Shown here in pieces: positions 19,895-28,284 of a DNA stretch of 64,000 nt; positions within the stretch are counted from its first letter, which is position 1; each line of letters opens with the position of its first letter. A program made the position numbers and the translations under genes. The stretch comes from Thermoguttaceae bacterium (lineage in GTDB: Bacteria; Planctomycetota; Planctomycetia; Pirellulales; Thermoguttaceae), in contig JAGBDN010000011.1 in NCBI GenBank assembly GCA_017937485.1, positions 62,001-126,000 of the forward strand. The letters run 5' to 3'. The notes beneath the pieces are model-generated. The model ran no database searches and was not told the DNA's origin. It saw only the letters and a list, made by a program, of their open reading frames with translations.

Positions 19895-21199
19895 TCAGTC
19901 GCCGATCCCCGGTTTCTTGAACCCGCGGCAGAATTCGGCGATTTCGGCGCGAATCGTCGGCGCGACTTCGTCGATATTGTCGATATTCTTGCAAACGCGG
20001 TCGATCCAAGCGGCGACTTTCTTCATTTCCGGTTCTTTCATCCCGGCGCTCGTCAACGACGGCGTGCCCAAACGGACGCCGCTCGTCTTGAACGGCGAGC
20101 GCGTGTCGCCCGGAACCATATTGAAGTTCGCGATAATGCCGCACTTCGCCAACGCTTTCGCGGCGTCTTTCCCGGTGAACTCTTCCTTGCGGAAGTCGAG
20201 GAGAAGGAGGTGCGTTTCGGTGCCGCCGCCGGCGATCGAACGACCGAGCGCTTCCAATTCGGCGCAAAGCGCTTGCGCGTTCTTGACGATTTGTTCGCCG
20301 TAAGCCTTAAATTCGGCGGTTTGCGCGTATTTGAACGCCGCGGCCATCCCGGCGACCGCGTGCATATGCGGGCCGCCTTGAAGCGTCGGGAAGACGGCGC
20401 GGTCGATGCGTTGCGCGAGGTTCCACTTCGATTCGGCGTGATATTTCGCTTGGTAACGGTCTTCGACCTTCGACAAAATGAAACCGGCGCGCGGGCCGCG
20501 GAGCATTTTGTGCGCGGTGCTGGTAACGACGTCGCAGTACGGAACCGGATTCGGGTGAACGCCGGCGATGATAAGCGAGTTAATATGGGCGATATCGGCG
20601 ACCAAATACGCGTCGATTTCCTTCGCGATTTCGGCGAACGCGGCGTAATCGAGCTTGAACGGATACGCGCTCATCCCGGCCCAAATCATTTTCGGACGTT
20701 CGCGGAGAGCGATTTCGCGGACTTCGTCCATATCGAGACGCCCGGTTTCTTGGTTCGGGCGGTACGCGACTTGTTGGAAGTCCATCCCGGAGAAACTGAC
20801 TTTCCAGCCGTGCGTCAGGTGACCGCCGTCCGAAACCGGAACGCCCATCACCTTGTCGCCCGGTTGCAGGAGCGCGCGATAAACGGCGCTGTTCGCCGGG
20901 GAGCCGGAATACGGTTGAACGTTGGCGTGTTCGCAACCGAAAAGTTCTTTGGCGCGGGCGATCGCGAGGTTTTCGAGATCGTCGACGACTTCGTTCCCTT
21001 CGTAATAACGAGCGCCCGGGTAGCCTTCGCAATATTTGTTCGTGAAAATCGAACCGCAGGCTTCCATCACCGGCGTCGAGGCGTAACTTTCCGACGCGAT
21101 CATTTTCAGCGTCGTGTCTTCCATCTCGATTTGCCGTTGAATCAAGTCGTAAATTTCCGGGTCTTCCGCCTTCAAATAGGGATAACGTTCGACGCTCAT
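19895..21199 (-). CDS. glyA: Serine hydroxymethyltransferase
   Basis: 434 residues. PLP enzyme interconverting serine and glycine with tetrahydrofolate, the main source of one-carbon units; cytosolic. The PLP lysine is Lys231 in STAHKMLRGPRAG. Other family features: KMIASESYAS near the N-terminus, NKYCEGYPGARYYEGNE, GGHLTHG and DIAH. It departs from the common form at several conserved spots: NVQPYSGSPAN rather than NVQPHSGSQAN, and DIAHINSLIIAG rather than DxAHxAGLxAAG. These look like a lineage variant, not decay. Start: ATG with GGAAAGAAG upstream. Confidence 0.95.
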   Translation of the reverse strand: MSVERYPYLKAEDPEIYDLIQRQIEMEDTTLKMIASESYASTPVMEACGSIFTNKYCEGYPGARYYEGNEVVDDLENLAIARAKELFGCEHANVQPYSGSPANSAVYRALLQPGDKVMGVPVSDGGHLTHGWKVSFSGMDFQQVAYRPNQETGRLDMDEVREIALRERPKMIWAGMSAYPFKLDYAAFAEIAKEIDAYLVADIAHINSLIIAGVHPNPVPYCDVVTSTAHKMLRGPRAGFILSKVEDRYQAKYHAESKWNLAQRIDRAVFPTLQGGPHMHAVAGMAAAFKYAQTAEFKAYGEQIVKNAQALCAELEALGRSIAGGGTETHLLLLDFRKEEFTGKDAAKALAKCGIIANFNMVPGDTRSPFKTSGVRLGTPSLTSAGMKEPEMKKVAAWIDRVCKNIDNIDEVAPTIRAEIAEFCRGFKKPGIGD

Positions 21200-21538
21200 T
21201 GTTCGCTTCTTTCCATTCGCGTTGCGTAAATTTACTTTCGAAACGCCGCCGATTAACGCGTCGATTACTAAAAATCGAACGGTTCCAAAACGCGGCGCGC
21301 TCGACGAACGCGTTTCGCTCTTTCACTCCGAAAGTCGACGCGTTCTTATCGTTAATTTTACCTTATCGACGATTTTTTTCGAGGGGGGCGCCGGGGTCGA
21401 CGCGACATTTTAACGTTTTTCCTTCAAAATTTCTTCTTCGCCGAACACTCGCCTTTTCGAATCGCCCTTTTTCTTTAGTAACGACACTTGAATCCGCGTT
21501 CGCCGACGCCGTTTCGCTCGCGCGCCGGGCGTTTTTTA
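21200..21538. other. Intergenic region upstream of glyA
   Basis: 339 bases between the DUF58 gene 2 stop and the glyA start. No gene, hairpin with T tract or repeat could be supported. It presumably contains the glyA promoter, but no clear -10/-35 pair is visible. Confidence 0.4.
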
Positions 21539-23143
21539 TCAATACTTAAAATAATCGTCAAAATCGGTCGCCGAAACGTCGATCAACTTCGCGCCGCGCC
21601 AACGTCCGCCGATTCCCCGTTCCGACGCCGCCGCAACCGTTTCGCCTATTCCGTCTATTTTTCCTATTTCCTCATTCACCGTCAACCGGCTCCCGTCGAA
21701 CCTCGAAACGGCGACGACGTAAATTTGCGCGTTCGCCAAAATACGCGGGTCGAACGACGCGGCCAGTTCGGCCAACCGGTCGCGACGCGGCGCTTCGACG
21801 GTCGCCAAACGGATCAACGCTCGCCGAAACGCCCCGCTTCCCGAGTCGACGCGCCCGCCTAAAACGCCCATATCGCCCATTTTTTCAGAATCGGCTTGCG
21901 CGTCGCTCTCGTTAAAAGCGGTCGAATCGTCGCCGTTGACCGCAAGGAGAAATTTCGCGTCGTTCGAGCGCGTCCAACGGTCGATTAAGGTCGCGGCGAA
22001 GGAAACGGCCTTTTCGACGAGCGCCGAACGCCGGGCTTGCTCCTGCGCGTCAAGCTCGACCGGCCTTTTCGTCTTTTGTCTATTTTTTCTTTCTTTCGCT
22101 TCCTTCCTAATTACTGCGACCGTTTCTTTTTCCCCGTCTCCCTTAAATTCTTCGTTCCAATCGCGCCAAAGGTCGAGGTCGGGTTCCGAAACGTTCCCTT
22201 CGTCGAAAAAGAGATCGAGAATCAAAATATTGACGGAATTTTCTCGCTTTTCAAAGTCGCGGGCTTGCAATTTATCGCGTTTCGCCGTCGCGCGCCAATG
22301 AATCGCCCTTTTCGAGTCGTCGGGACGCCAATCGCGAACGGTCAACGTCTCCCCCGCGATTCGAGAGGTTCGGGCGGTCGAAACGCTCGTTTCCCTCCTC
22401 GCCCCGCCGACCGCCGCGTTCCAACGGTCGGTCAAAACGCCGATTTTCGGGAAGACGAGAATTTCGTCCGGCGCGTCGAACCGCTCCGAACTCCGAAAAA
22501 AGCCGAAAGGAAATCGGGTCGACGCCGTTAAGGTCGCGAGTCGGCGAACGCCGCGCCGCGCGACGACGCCGCAATACCGTTCGCGCCGCCGTTCGCCTCC
22601 CTTGACTTGCGGAAAATAAGCGGTCGGTCGAGTCGTCGCGGCGACGTTCGGCCGCGTTTCGTCTTGCGCAACCTTCCCGTTTGTCGCATTCTCCCTATTT
22701 TTCCTCTTCCCGCCTCTTTTCCTTTTCTCGTTCTCCGCGCCTTCGTCCGCTTTTTCCCGATTCGACGCCGCTAAAAGTTCGCGCTCGCGGTCGCTTTCTC
22801 GGCGCGTCCATTCGTCTTCGACGACGATTCCCCAAGCGGACGAACGGCGCCCGGTCGCGTCGATTTCAATCTCGACTTCAAACGGTTCTCCGGCGAAAAC
22901 CGCGTCCGGCGTCTTGCGAACGACGCGCAACCGCCGCAACGAACGCCGCCCTTGCCAATAATCGAGAACGGCGAAACCGGCGAAAAAGGAACCGAGCGCC
23001 ATCAAGAGATTGACTTCGCGAATCGTCGCGCCCAAAAAAAGAAACGCGGCGACGCTCAACGCGCCCAAACCGTCCTGAAAAAGAACCGTTCGACGACGTT
23101 TCGCTCCGCCGCGTTCGCTTCGCGTTTTCCTTATTTTCCCCAT
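21539..23143 (-). CDS. DUF58 family protein (2)
   Basis: 534 residues from the ATG at 23143, selected because GGGGAGG lies 8-9 bases upstream; the longer frame begins at a TTG. Two N-terminal hydrophobic helices (about 25-65) anchor it. The DUF58 signature RDWRPDDSKRAIHWRATAKR is followed by the vWA-like strand ILILDLFF. Two highly charged Lys/Arg/Glu inserts (about 130-165 and 335-385) interrupt the fold. Paralogous to the DUF58 protein at 8945-10624. No MoxR gene adjoins. The C-terminal half is AT-richer in codon choice than most of the window. Confidence 0.82.
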   Translation of the reverse strand: MGKIRKTRSERGGAKRRRTVLFQDGLGALSVAAFLFLGATIREVNLLMALGSFFAGFAVLDYWQGRRSLRRLRVVRKTPDAVFAGEPFEVEIEIDATGRRSSAWGIVVEDEWTRRESDRERELLAASNREKADEGAENEKRKRGGKRKNRENATNGKVAQDETRPNVAATTRPTAYFPQVKGGERRRERYCGVVARRGVRRLATLTASTRFPFGFFRSSERFDAPDEILVFPKIGVLTDRWNAAVGGARRETSVSTARTSRIAGETLTVRDWRPDDSKRAIHWRATAKRDKLQARDFEKRENSVNILILDLFFDEGNVSEPDLDLWRDWNEEFKGDGEKETVAVIRKEAKERKNRQKTKRPVELDAQEQARRSALVEKAVSFAATLIDRWTRSNDAKFLLAVNGDDSTAFNESDAQADSEKMGDMGVLGGRVDSGSGAFRRALIRLATVEAPRRDRLAELAASFDPRILANAQIYVVAVSRFDGSRLTVNEEIGKIDGIGETVAAASERGIGGRWRGAKLIDVSATDFDDYFKY

Positions 23144-23436
23144 TCGCTCAATCCTCCCCGCTTCCCCCAACCGTCGCGTCTTTCCTATTTACCCCAATCA
23201 CTATTATCTCGTTTCCTCGCGCCTTTTTTCTCGCCCGATATTCAAAAATTCGCCGACAGATTCAATCCTATCAAGCCGTTAGTTTACTCAACTCCCGCCA
23301 ATCGCCCGTTTTTCCCAAGACCGTTCGAGGCCTTTTTTCGCCAAGTCTTCTCAAACCGTCCAAACAACGTCTTCCGACAAGTCTTCCCCAACCGCCCGGA
23401 CGCCGTTTTCCGCAAAATCGGACGATTTACCCCCGC

Positions 23437-24411
23437 TCAACTCCCGGCTTTCAAAATCGTTTCAAGCGCGGAAGCCAGTTTGTCGGCGGCGACGAGCGCG
23501 CGTTCCTTCGCTTTATAAAGATCGATCGCGGCGCCGGGACGCTTCGAAACGGCGCCGAAAAACGCTCCGAGAAGTCGAGCGGCGCTTTGCGAATTGTCGA
23601 CGGTTCGAACGTCGCGCGGCGCCGCTTCGTCGCAAGCGTCGAGAACGACGCGCAACGGCAAAAACGGAACGTCGGAAGCGGCGCAAACTTCGGCGGCGGG
23701 CCAAGTTCCGCGGTCGCAAATCGCCGCGCCGGTCTCTTCGCCCAACTTCCGTTTTTCGCTCGGCTCGACGACGGGCCGCGCAACGCTCAGCAACGTTCCG
23801 CTCGCCCAACGCCCGAACGGCGACGCGCTCCCGTCCGCCGCCAAATCGCCGTCGCCGCCGGCGCCCCAGTCGAGCGTCGAACCGTTCGCGCGCCGAAAAA
23901 GGCCCGGAACGACGAGCGCGCCGCTCTTCAAACTCGGGCGCAACCCCGTCGCGAACCCGACCGAAACGACGCGAATCGGTCGAAACGCTTGAATCAACGC
24001 TTCCGTTCCCTTGCGCGTTTGCGCCGCGCCGACGCCCGCTTCGACCGCCGCAATCCGCAAGCCGAGCCAAGAACCGGTGTAAAACGTCAACGAATCGCCG
24101 CCTTTGGTCGTTTTTGGAACCCCCATTTTATCCAAAATACCGACCAATTCCCGCTTCGTCGCGCCGACGACGCCGACGTCGGCGCGTTCAAGCCCGACGT
24201 TTGGCCCGGAATTTTCAGAATTCGCTTCGGTCGCGCCCTTTTTTCCTTTGAATAAGAGCCCTTCGTAATTCTCCAAGCCGCCCAAATCGCCCAAATTTCC
24301 GGACGCGACCCGCGCCTTCAATTCGTCGACGACCGTTTCTTGAACGCGGCTCGTCGCCTGCGCCGCCAGCCAACCGACGATAAATCTCGATAAAAAAGGA
24401 GCCGGAGACAT
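23437..24411 (-). CDS. Phosphorylase-superfamily (MTA/SAH nucleosidase-like) protein
   Basis: 324 residues. A hydrophobic N-terminus and a roughly 60-residue extension precede the nucleoside phosphorylase-like core: VGVVGATKRELVGILDKMG, VEAGVGAAQTRKGTEALI and VVSVGFATGLRPSLKSGALVVP. These match the MTA/SAH nucleosidase, futalosine hydrolase and HpnG branch, which cleave an N-glycosidic bond. The segment that should read like VDMESAA, with the catalytic Glu, instead reads ICDRGTWPAAE, so activity or substrate may differ. Start: ATG with a GGGGGAAG tract upstream. Lies 137 bases after aroK on the same strand. Exact substrate unknown. Confidence 0.65.
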   Translation of the reverse strand: MSPAPFLSRFIVGWLAAQATSRVQETVVDELKARVASGNLGDLGGLENYEGLLFKGKKGATEANSENSGPNVGLERADVGVVGATKRELVGILDKMGVPKTTKGGDSLTFYTGSWLGLRIAAVEAGVGAAQTRKGTEALIQAFRPIRVVSVGFATGLRPSLKSGALVVPGLFRRANGSTLDWGAGGDGDLAADGSASPFGRWASGTLLSVARPVVEPSEKRKLGEETGAAICDRGTWPAAEVCAASDVPFLPLRVVLDACDEAAPRDVRTVDNSQSAARLLGAFFGAVSKRPGAAIDLYKAKERALVAADKLASALETILKAGS

Positions 24412-24548
24412 TTCGCTTCTTTTCTTCCCCCAACGCGGTCAAAGAACGCGCCTTCATATTGAACGTCGCCGAACGCGTCGACGGAACGCGCTTAACGACC
24501 GCCGACCGTTCGAACCGCGTCGTTATATTAATAAGGACGCCGCCCGCT

Positions 24549-25112
24549 TCAACGAGAACGCCGCCCGGACGACTCCTCGGCAAAAAATTCCGGGACGCGG
24601 TCGGCGATCTCCTCGACCAACTCGTCGATCGTTTTGCCGTCGACGGAGACGCTCAACGTCGCAATCTCGCGATAGATCGGTTCTCGCGCCGTCAAAACTC
24701 TCTCGATCTCGGCGACCGGCGATTTCGCGTCGGTCAACGCCGGCCGCCGCGCCGCCGTCGTCTTGTCGAGACGCATTCGGCGAGCGATCGTTTCGACCGT
24801 CGCGGTCAGCCAAACGACGACGCCGCGCTCCCGCAAAATTCGGCGATTTTCCTCGCGCAACGGAACGCCGCCGCCGGTCGCAAGCACCATCGGACGCGGA
24901 TCGTTCGCCAAATCCGCGACGACCGCCGCCTCCAAATCGCGAAACGCCGCCGCTCCGTCTTGCGCGAAAATATCGGCGATTCGCTTCCCGGCCCGCGCTT
25001 CGACGACGTCGTCGGTGTCGACGCATTCGAACCCCCAACGTTCGGCCAAACGCGCCGCCAACGTCGACTTTCCGGTCGCGCGGTATCCTACGAGAACAAT
25101 TTTTGTTCGCAT
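24549..25112 (-). CDS. aroK: Shikimate kinase
   Basis: 187 residues, usual length. Phosphorylates shikimate at O3 with ATP, a cytosolic step to chorismate and aromatic amino acids. P-loop GYRATGKST (residues 9-17), the DTDD shikimate-contact motif near 32, ATGGGVPLREENR near 78-90 and a LID segment with Arg-rich MRLDKTTAARRPAL are all present. The C-terminal tail is basic. Start: ATG after GAGAACCGAAA, a weak ribosome binding site. Located between ilvE and the nucleosidase-like gene on the same strand. Confidence 0.94.
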   Translation of the reverse strand: MRTKIVLVGYRATGKSTLAARLAERWGFECVDTDDVVEARAGKRIADIFAQDGAAAFRDLEAAVVADLANDPRPMVLATGGGVPLREENRRILRERGVVVWLTATVETIARRMRLDKTTAARRPALTDAKSPVAEIERVLTAREPIYREIATLSVSVDGKTIDELVEEIADRVPEFFAEESSGRRSR

Positions 25113-25382
25113 TTTCGGTTCTCGACACTAAAAACGCCGTTAAAATCGATTTTTTCCTTGTTCGCCGCCGCTCAAAACGCTAAAATCCGCCGGACAAAAC
25201 GGTTTTAACGCCGCCGCATCCCGCGTTCCAACGTTTTTAAATTCCGAAACGGCAAAAAACAACCGCTCGCTCCGGCGCTCAACGCGTCGCCGGAACGTCG
25301 CCCGTTTTCTTAGAACGCCTCAACGTCGCTCGCCGCCGCGCCGCTTGTTCAACGACGACGCGGCGGCGGAAACGAAGCGTTA

Positions 25383-26246
25383 TTAAGCGTCTTTTTTGAC
25401 GAAATCGCCGAACGCGGACAAAATCGTCTTGGTAATCGGGCCCGGTTTCCCGTCGCCGATAACGCGCCCGTCGACGCCGACGACCGGAATCAACTCGGCG
25501 GCGCTCCCGGTCAGGAAGCACTCGTCGGCGGTGTATACGTCGTGTCGGGTGAAGGCCGCTTCGACGCATTCGAGCCCGAGTTCTTCGCAAATTTCCAAAA
25601 CGACGTTGCGCGTAACGCCTTCCAAGATGCAAGCGTCGGTCGGCGGCGTCTTGAGTTTGCCGTTTTTAACGATAAAAATGTTGTCCCCGGAGCATTCGGC
25701 AACGTCGCCCTTATGATTGAGCATCAACGCTTCTTCGCAACCGGCATAATACGCTTCGATCTTCGCCATAATGTTGTTGAGGTAATTCAACGACTTGACG
25801 CGCGGGTTGACCGAGTCGGACGGCGTGCGGATCGTGCTGGCGGTAACGATTTTAATCCCTTGGTCGTAGAAGTCGGCCGAGTAAAGGGAGAGTTTTTGAA
25901 CGATAATAACGATCGCCGGGTCTTTGCAGAGGTGCGCGTCGAGGCCGAGCGTCCCTTCGCCGCGGGTAACGATCAAACGGATGTAAGCGTCGGAGAAGCC
26001 GTTCGCTTCGAGCGTTTGATACATCGCGGCGCTCATTTCCTCTTTCGAAACGGGAATTTGAATATCGAGCGTTTTCGCGGAATCCCAAAGGCGGTCGATG
26101 TGTTGCTTCAAACGGAAAATTTTGCCGTTGTAACAACGCAATCCTTCAAAAATCCCGTCGCCGAACAAAAAACCGTGGTCGAAAACGCTGACTTTCGCGT
26201 CTTCGCGGTCGACCAAACGCCCGTTAATATAAACTTTAAGAGACAT
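25383..26246 (-). CDS. ilvE: Branched-chain amino acid aminotransferase (class IV)
   Basis: 287 residues from the ATG at 26246, just after GAAAGGCG; a 100-residue in-frame upstream extension is not family-like and was rejected. Fold-type IV PLP aminotransferase, moving amino groups between glutamate and branched-chain keto acids. FDHGFLFGDGIFEGLR near the N-terminus, PLP lysine Lys151 in RVKSLNYLNN, and AECSGDNIF near 183-191 identify it. D-amino-acid aminotransferase and aminodeoxychorismate lyase share this fold, so substrate is a probable call only. Preceded by a TATAAT promoter. Confidence 0.88.
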   Translation of the reverse strand: MSLKVYINGRLVDREDAKVSVFDHGFLFGDGIFEGLRCYNGKIFRLKQHIDRLWDSAKTLDIQIPVSKEEMSAAMYQTLEANGFSDAYIRLIVTRGEGTLGLDAHLCKDPAIVIIVQKLSLYSADFYDQGIKIVTASTIRTPSDSVNPRVKSLNYLNNIMAKIEAYYAGCEEALMLNHKGDVAECSGDNIFIVKNGKLKTPPTDACILEGVTRNVVLEICEELGLECVEAAFTRHDVYTADECFLTGSAAELIPVVGVDGRVIGDGKPGPITKTILSAFGDFVKKDA

Positions 26247-26718
26247 AAAACGCCTTTCGCAAATCTCGGCGAGCGGCGCGCCGTTCCGTGAAACGCGCCG
26301 ACGCTTCGCGCCGTCGGTTTCCGCCGTTTCAAAAGCGCCGATTATACCGTTCGCGCAGTTCGCGCAAATTATCCGGAGCTTTCCAAACCGTCCGACGTCG
26401 CCAACGTCGTCGCAAGAACGCCGTCGCTCGTTAAACAACACTCGAAAATCGACGCGTTTCGACCCGCCGCAAGGCGCGCCGCTTTGACGCGTCGACTTTT
26501 TTATTTTACCCCGCCTTGAAACGTTTAACAAGATTCGTCCGCGCAAGAATCGCGGAAAAGAGCGAAAAAAAGAAGAAATTTTTGCGCCGAACGCGCGAAA
26601 ACGCCGAAATCGCGCCGCCGTTTTCGCGCTCCGCCTCCCATTCGCCGACGTCGCGCAAGAAAACGTCGGCGAAAATCCGTCGGCTTTTTTTCGTTCAACG
26701 CCGCAGATTCCGCGACGC
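26247..26718 (-). other. Intergenic region between lolD-like gene and ilvE
   Basis: 472 bases. It holds the ilvE promoter (26341-26367) and an 11-bp inverted repeat TTCGCCGACGT / ACGTCGGCGAA at 26641-26673 just beyond the lolD stop. That repeat may act in termination, although a minus-strand T tract is not directly attached. No gene seen. Confidence 0.45.
26341..26367 (-). promoter_or_regulatory. Candidate ilvE promoter
   Basis: Minus-strand TTGCGC, 15-base spacer, exact TATAAT, about 95 bases before the ilvE ATG. The short spacer keeps confidence modest. Confidence 0.4.
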
Positions 26719-28098
26719 TCACTCCGGAACGACCAAACCGTCGACCAACCGAATCGCGCGGTCGGCGTCGGCGGCTTGCGACATATCGTGCGTAACCATT
26801 ACGACCGTTAAATTTTGCTCCTCGTTCAGCCGGCGCAGAAGTTGCAAAACGCCGACCGACGCTTTGGAGTCGAGGTTGCCCGTCGGTTCGTCCGCCAACA
26901 GAATGCGCGGATTCGAAATCAACGCCCGAGCGATCGACGCGCGTTGCATTTCGCCGCCGGAAAGTTCGTTCGGACGGTGTTTCAGCCGATGCGAAAGCCC
27001 GACGAGCGCGAGCAACTCCTTCGCTCGCGCGACGTATTCCCGTTTTTTGCTCCAATATCCCCAAAACGACTCGCGAATCATCAGCGGAGCCAAGACGTTT
27101 TCCAACGTCGTCATCTCCGGAATCAGGTGATAAAATTGGAAAATCATTCCGATAAAATGATTTCGCAACACGTCGCGTTGCGCCGACGAAAGATTGTCGA
27201 TTCGTTGGCCGTCGAAGTGAATCGTTCCGGAGTCCGGCGCGTCGAGCGTTCCCATCAGGTGCAAGAGCGTGCTTTTCCCGGAACCGCTTTGGCCGACGAT
27301 CGCGAGAAGTTCCCCCTGCCGCGCCGTCAAATCGACGCCCTGCAAAACGGGAATCAATTTTTTCGCCTTAACGTACCCTTTTTTCAAATTCGAGACAACC
27401 ATCAAATCGGACGCGGCGTTCGACGGTTCTTTGCGCTCGTCGCGCGGGGCGAGCTCCGGCTCGAGCAAGACGATTCGCGACGGCGCCGGTTCGCTCGGCG
27501 CGTTTTCACTCGACGCGGAAGTCGGCGTCGTTTCCCAATCTTCCGCTAATTTTAACGATTCTTCCGTTTCCCGCGGGTTCGCTTCAACGACAGATTCATT
27601 AAAATCATTTAAGTCGAATGTTTCTTCCCCTTCTTGCGCGACTTCGTTCGCCGCCGCAAAGGTCGCGTTTTCGCTCGCGCTCTTCTCCCAAGTTTGCGAC
27701 GCGTCGAGCGTCGATTCCAGCAAATCGAGCGTCGCGTCGTCGGCAAAATCGGCGTTATCGTCAAGATCGGCCGCAAAAGTCGCCGCGTCGGAGGCGTTCA
27801 ACTCTTCGCGCAGATTTCGCAACGTCGGACTCAACGCGCTCATCGGCTCTTTCGGCGCGCCTCCGGCGACCAAGCGGCGCAACGCTTCGGAACGGCTCGC
27901 GGCGTCGGTCGACGGGGCGGCGGTTTCGGACGACGGCGCAAGGAACGCGGGCGTCGGGCGCGGCGCGGCGACGCTCGGCTCTTCAAACCAAAACGCGTTT
28001 TCCTCCGGTTGCGGACGATTCGTCGACGTCGGACGGCGGCGAAGTTGCGCTAAAATTTGCGCGTCGTTTTTCTTAGTTTCGTCGCTGTTTCGTTCCAT
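26719..28098 (-). CDS. lolD: LolD-type ABC transporter ATPase with a long N-terminal extension
   Basis: 459 residues from the ATG at 28098 (GAAGGA upstream). The C-terminal 225 residues are a full MacB/LolD-class ATPase: Walker A GQSGSGKST (269-277), Q-loop region FQFYHLIPEMTTLENV diagnostic of LolD, signature LSGGEMQRASIARAL, Walker B ILLADEPTGNLD and H-loop VTHD. LolD drives extraction of lipoproteins from the inner membrane by LolC/E. The first 230 residues are a Ser/Ala/Glu/Asp-rich, apparently disordered extension absent from ordinary LolD. Its codon use matches the rest, so it appears genuinely translated. Downstream of the permease gene (186-base gap), probably one operon. Confidence 0.88.
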   Translation of the reverse strand: MERNSDETKKNDAQILAQLRRRPTSTNRPQPEENAFWFEEPSVAAPRPTPAFLAPSSETAAPSTDAASRSEALRRLVAGGAPKEPMSALSPTLRNLREELNASDAATFAADLDDNADFADDATLDLLESTLDASQTWEKSASENATFAAANEVAQEGEETFDLNDFNESVVEANPRETEESLKLAEDWETTPTSASSENAPSEPAPSRIVLLEPELAPRDERKEPSNAASDLMVVSNLKKGYVKAKKLIPVLQGVDLTARQGELLAIVGQSGSGKSTLLHLMGTLDAPDSGTIHFDGQRIDNLSSAQRDVLRNHFIGMIFQFYHLIPEMTTLENVLAPLMIRESFWGYWSKKREYVARAKELLALVGLSHRLKHRPNELSGGEMQRASIARALISNPRILLADEPTGNLDSKASVGVLQLLRRLNEEQNLTVVMVTHDMSQAADADRAIRLVDGLVVPE

Positions 28099-28284
28099 CG
28101 CCGTTCCTTCGTCCGTTTCTAAAACCCAATCCGCGACGTTTATCCTTCGCCGCGCCAAAAATTTCGTTTGATTTCCCAAAATCCGTTTAACGCCGTTTTT
28201 TTACCGTCGTTCCGCGCGTTTTTGCGCCTTTTCGCCTCGTTTTTGTCGATATATATTAATGAACGAAGCGAAAAGCGCCGCCGT

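Noticed and set aside
23320-23420. Degenerate 36-base direct repeats (CAAGTCTTC-type) downstream of the nucleosidase-like gene
   Set aside because: Only two imperfect copies with weak similarity; not enough to call a repeat element.
25332-25367. GC-rich 9-bp inverted repeat after ilvE
   Set aside because: No T tract on either side, so not called as a terminator.
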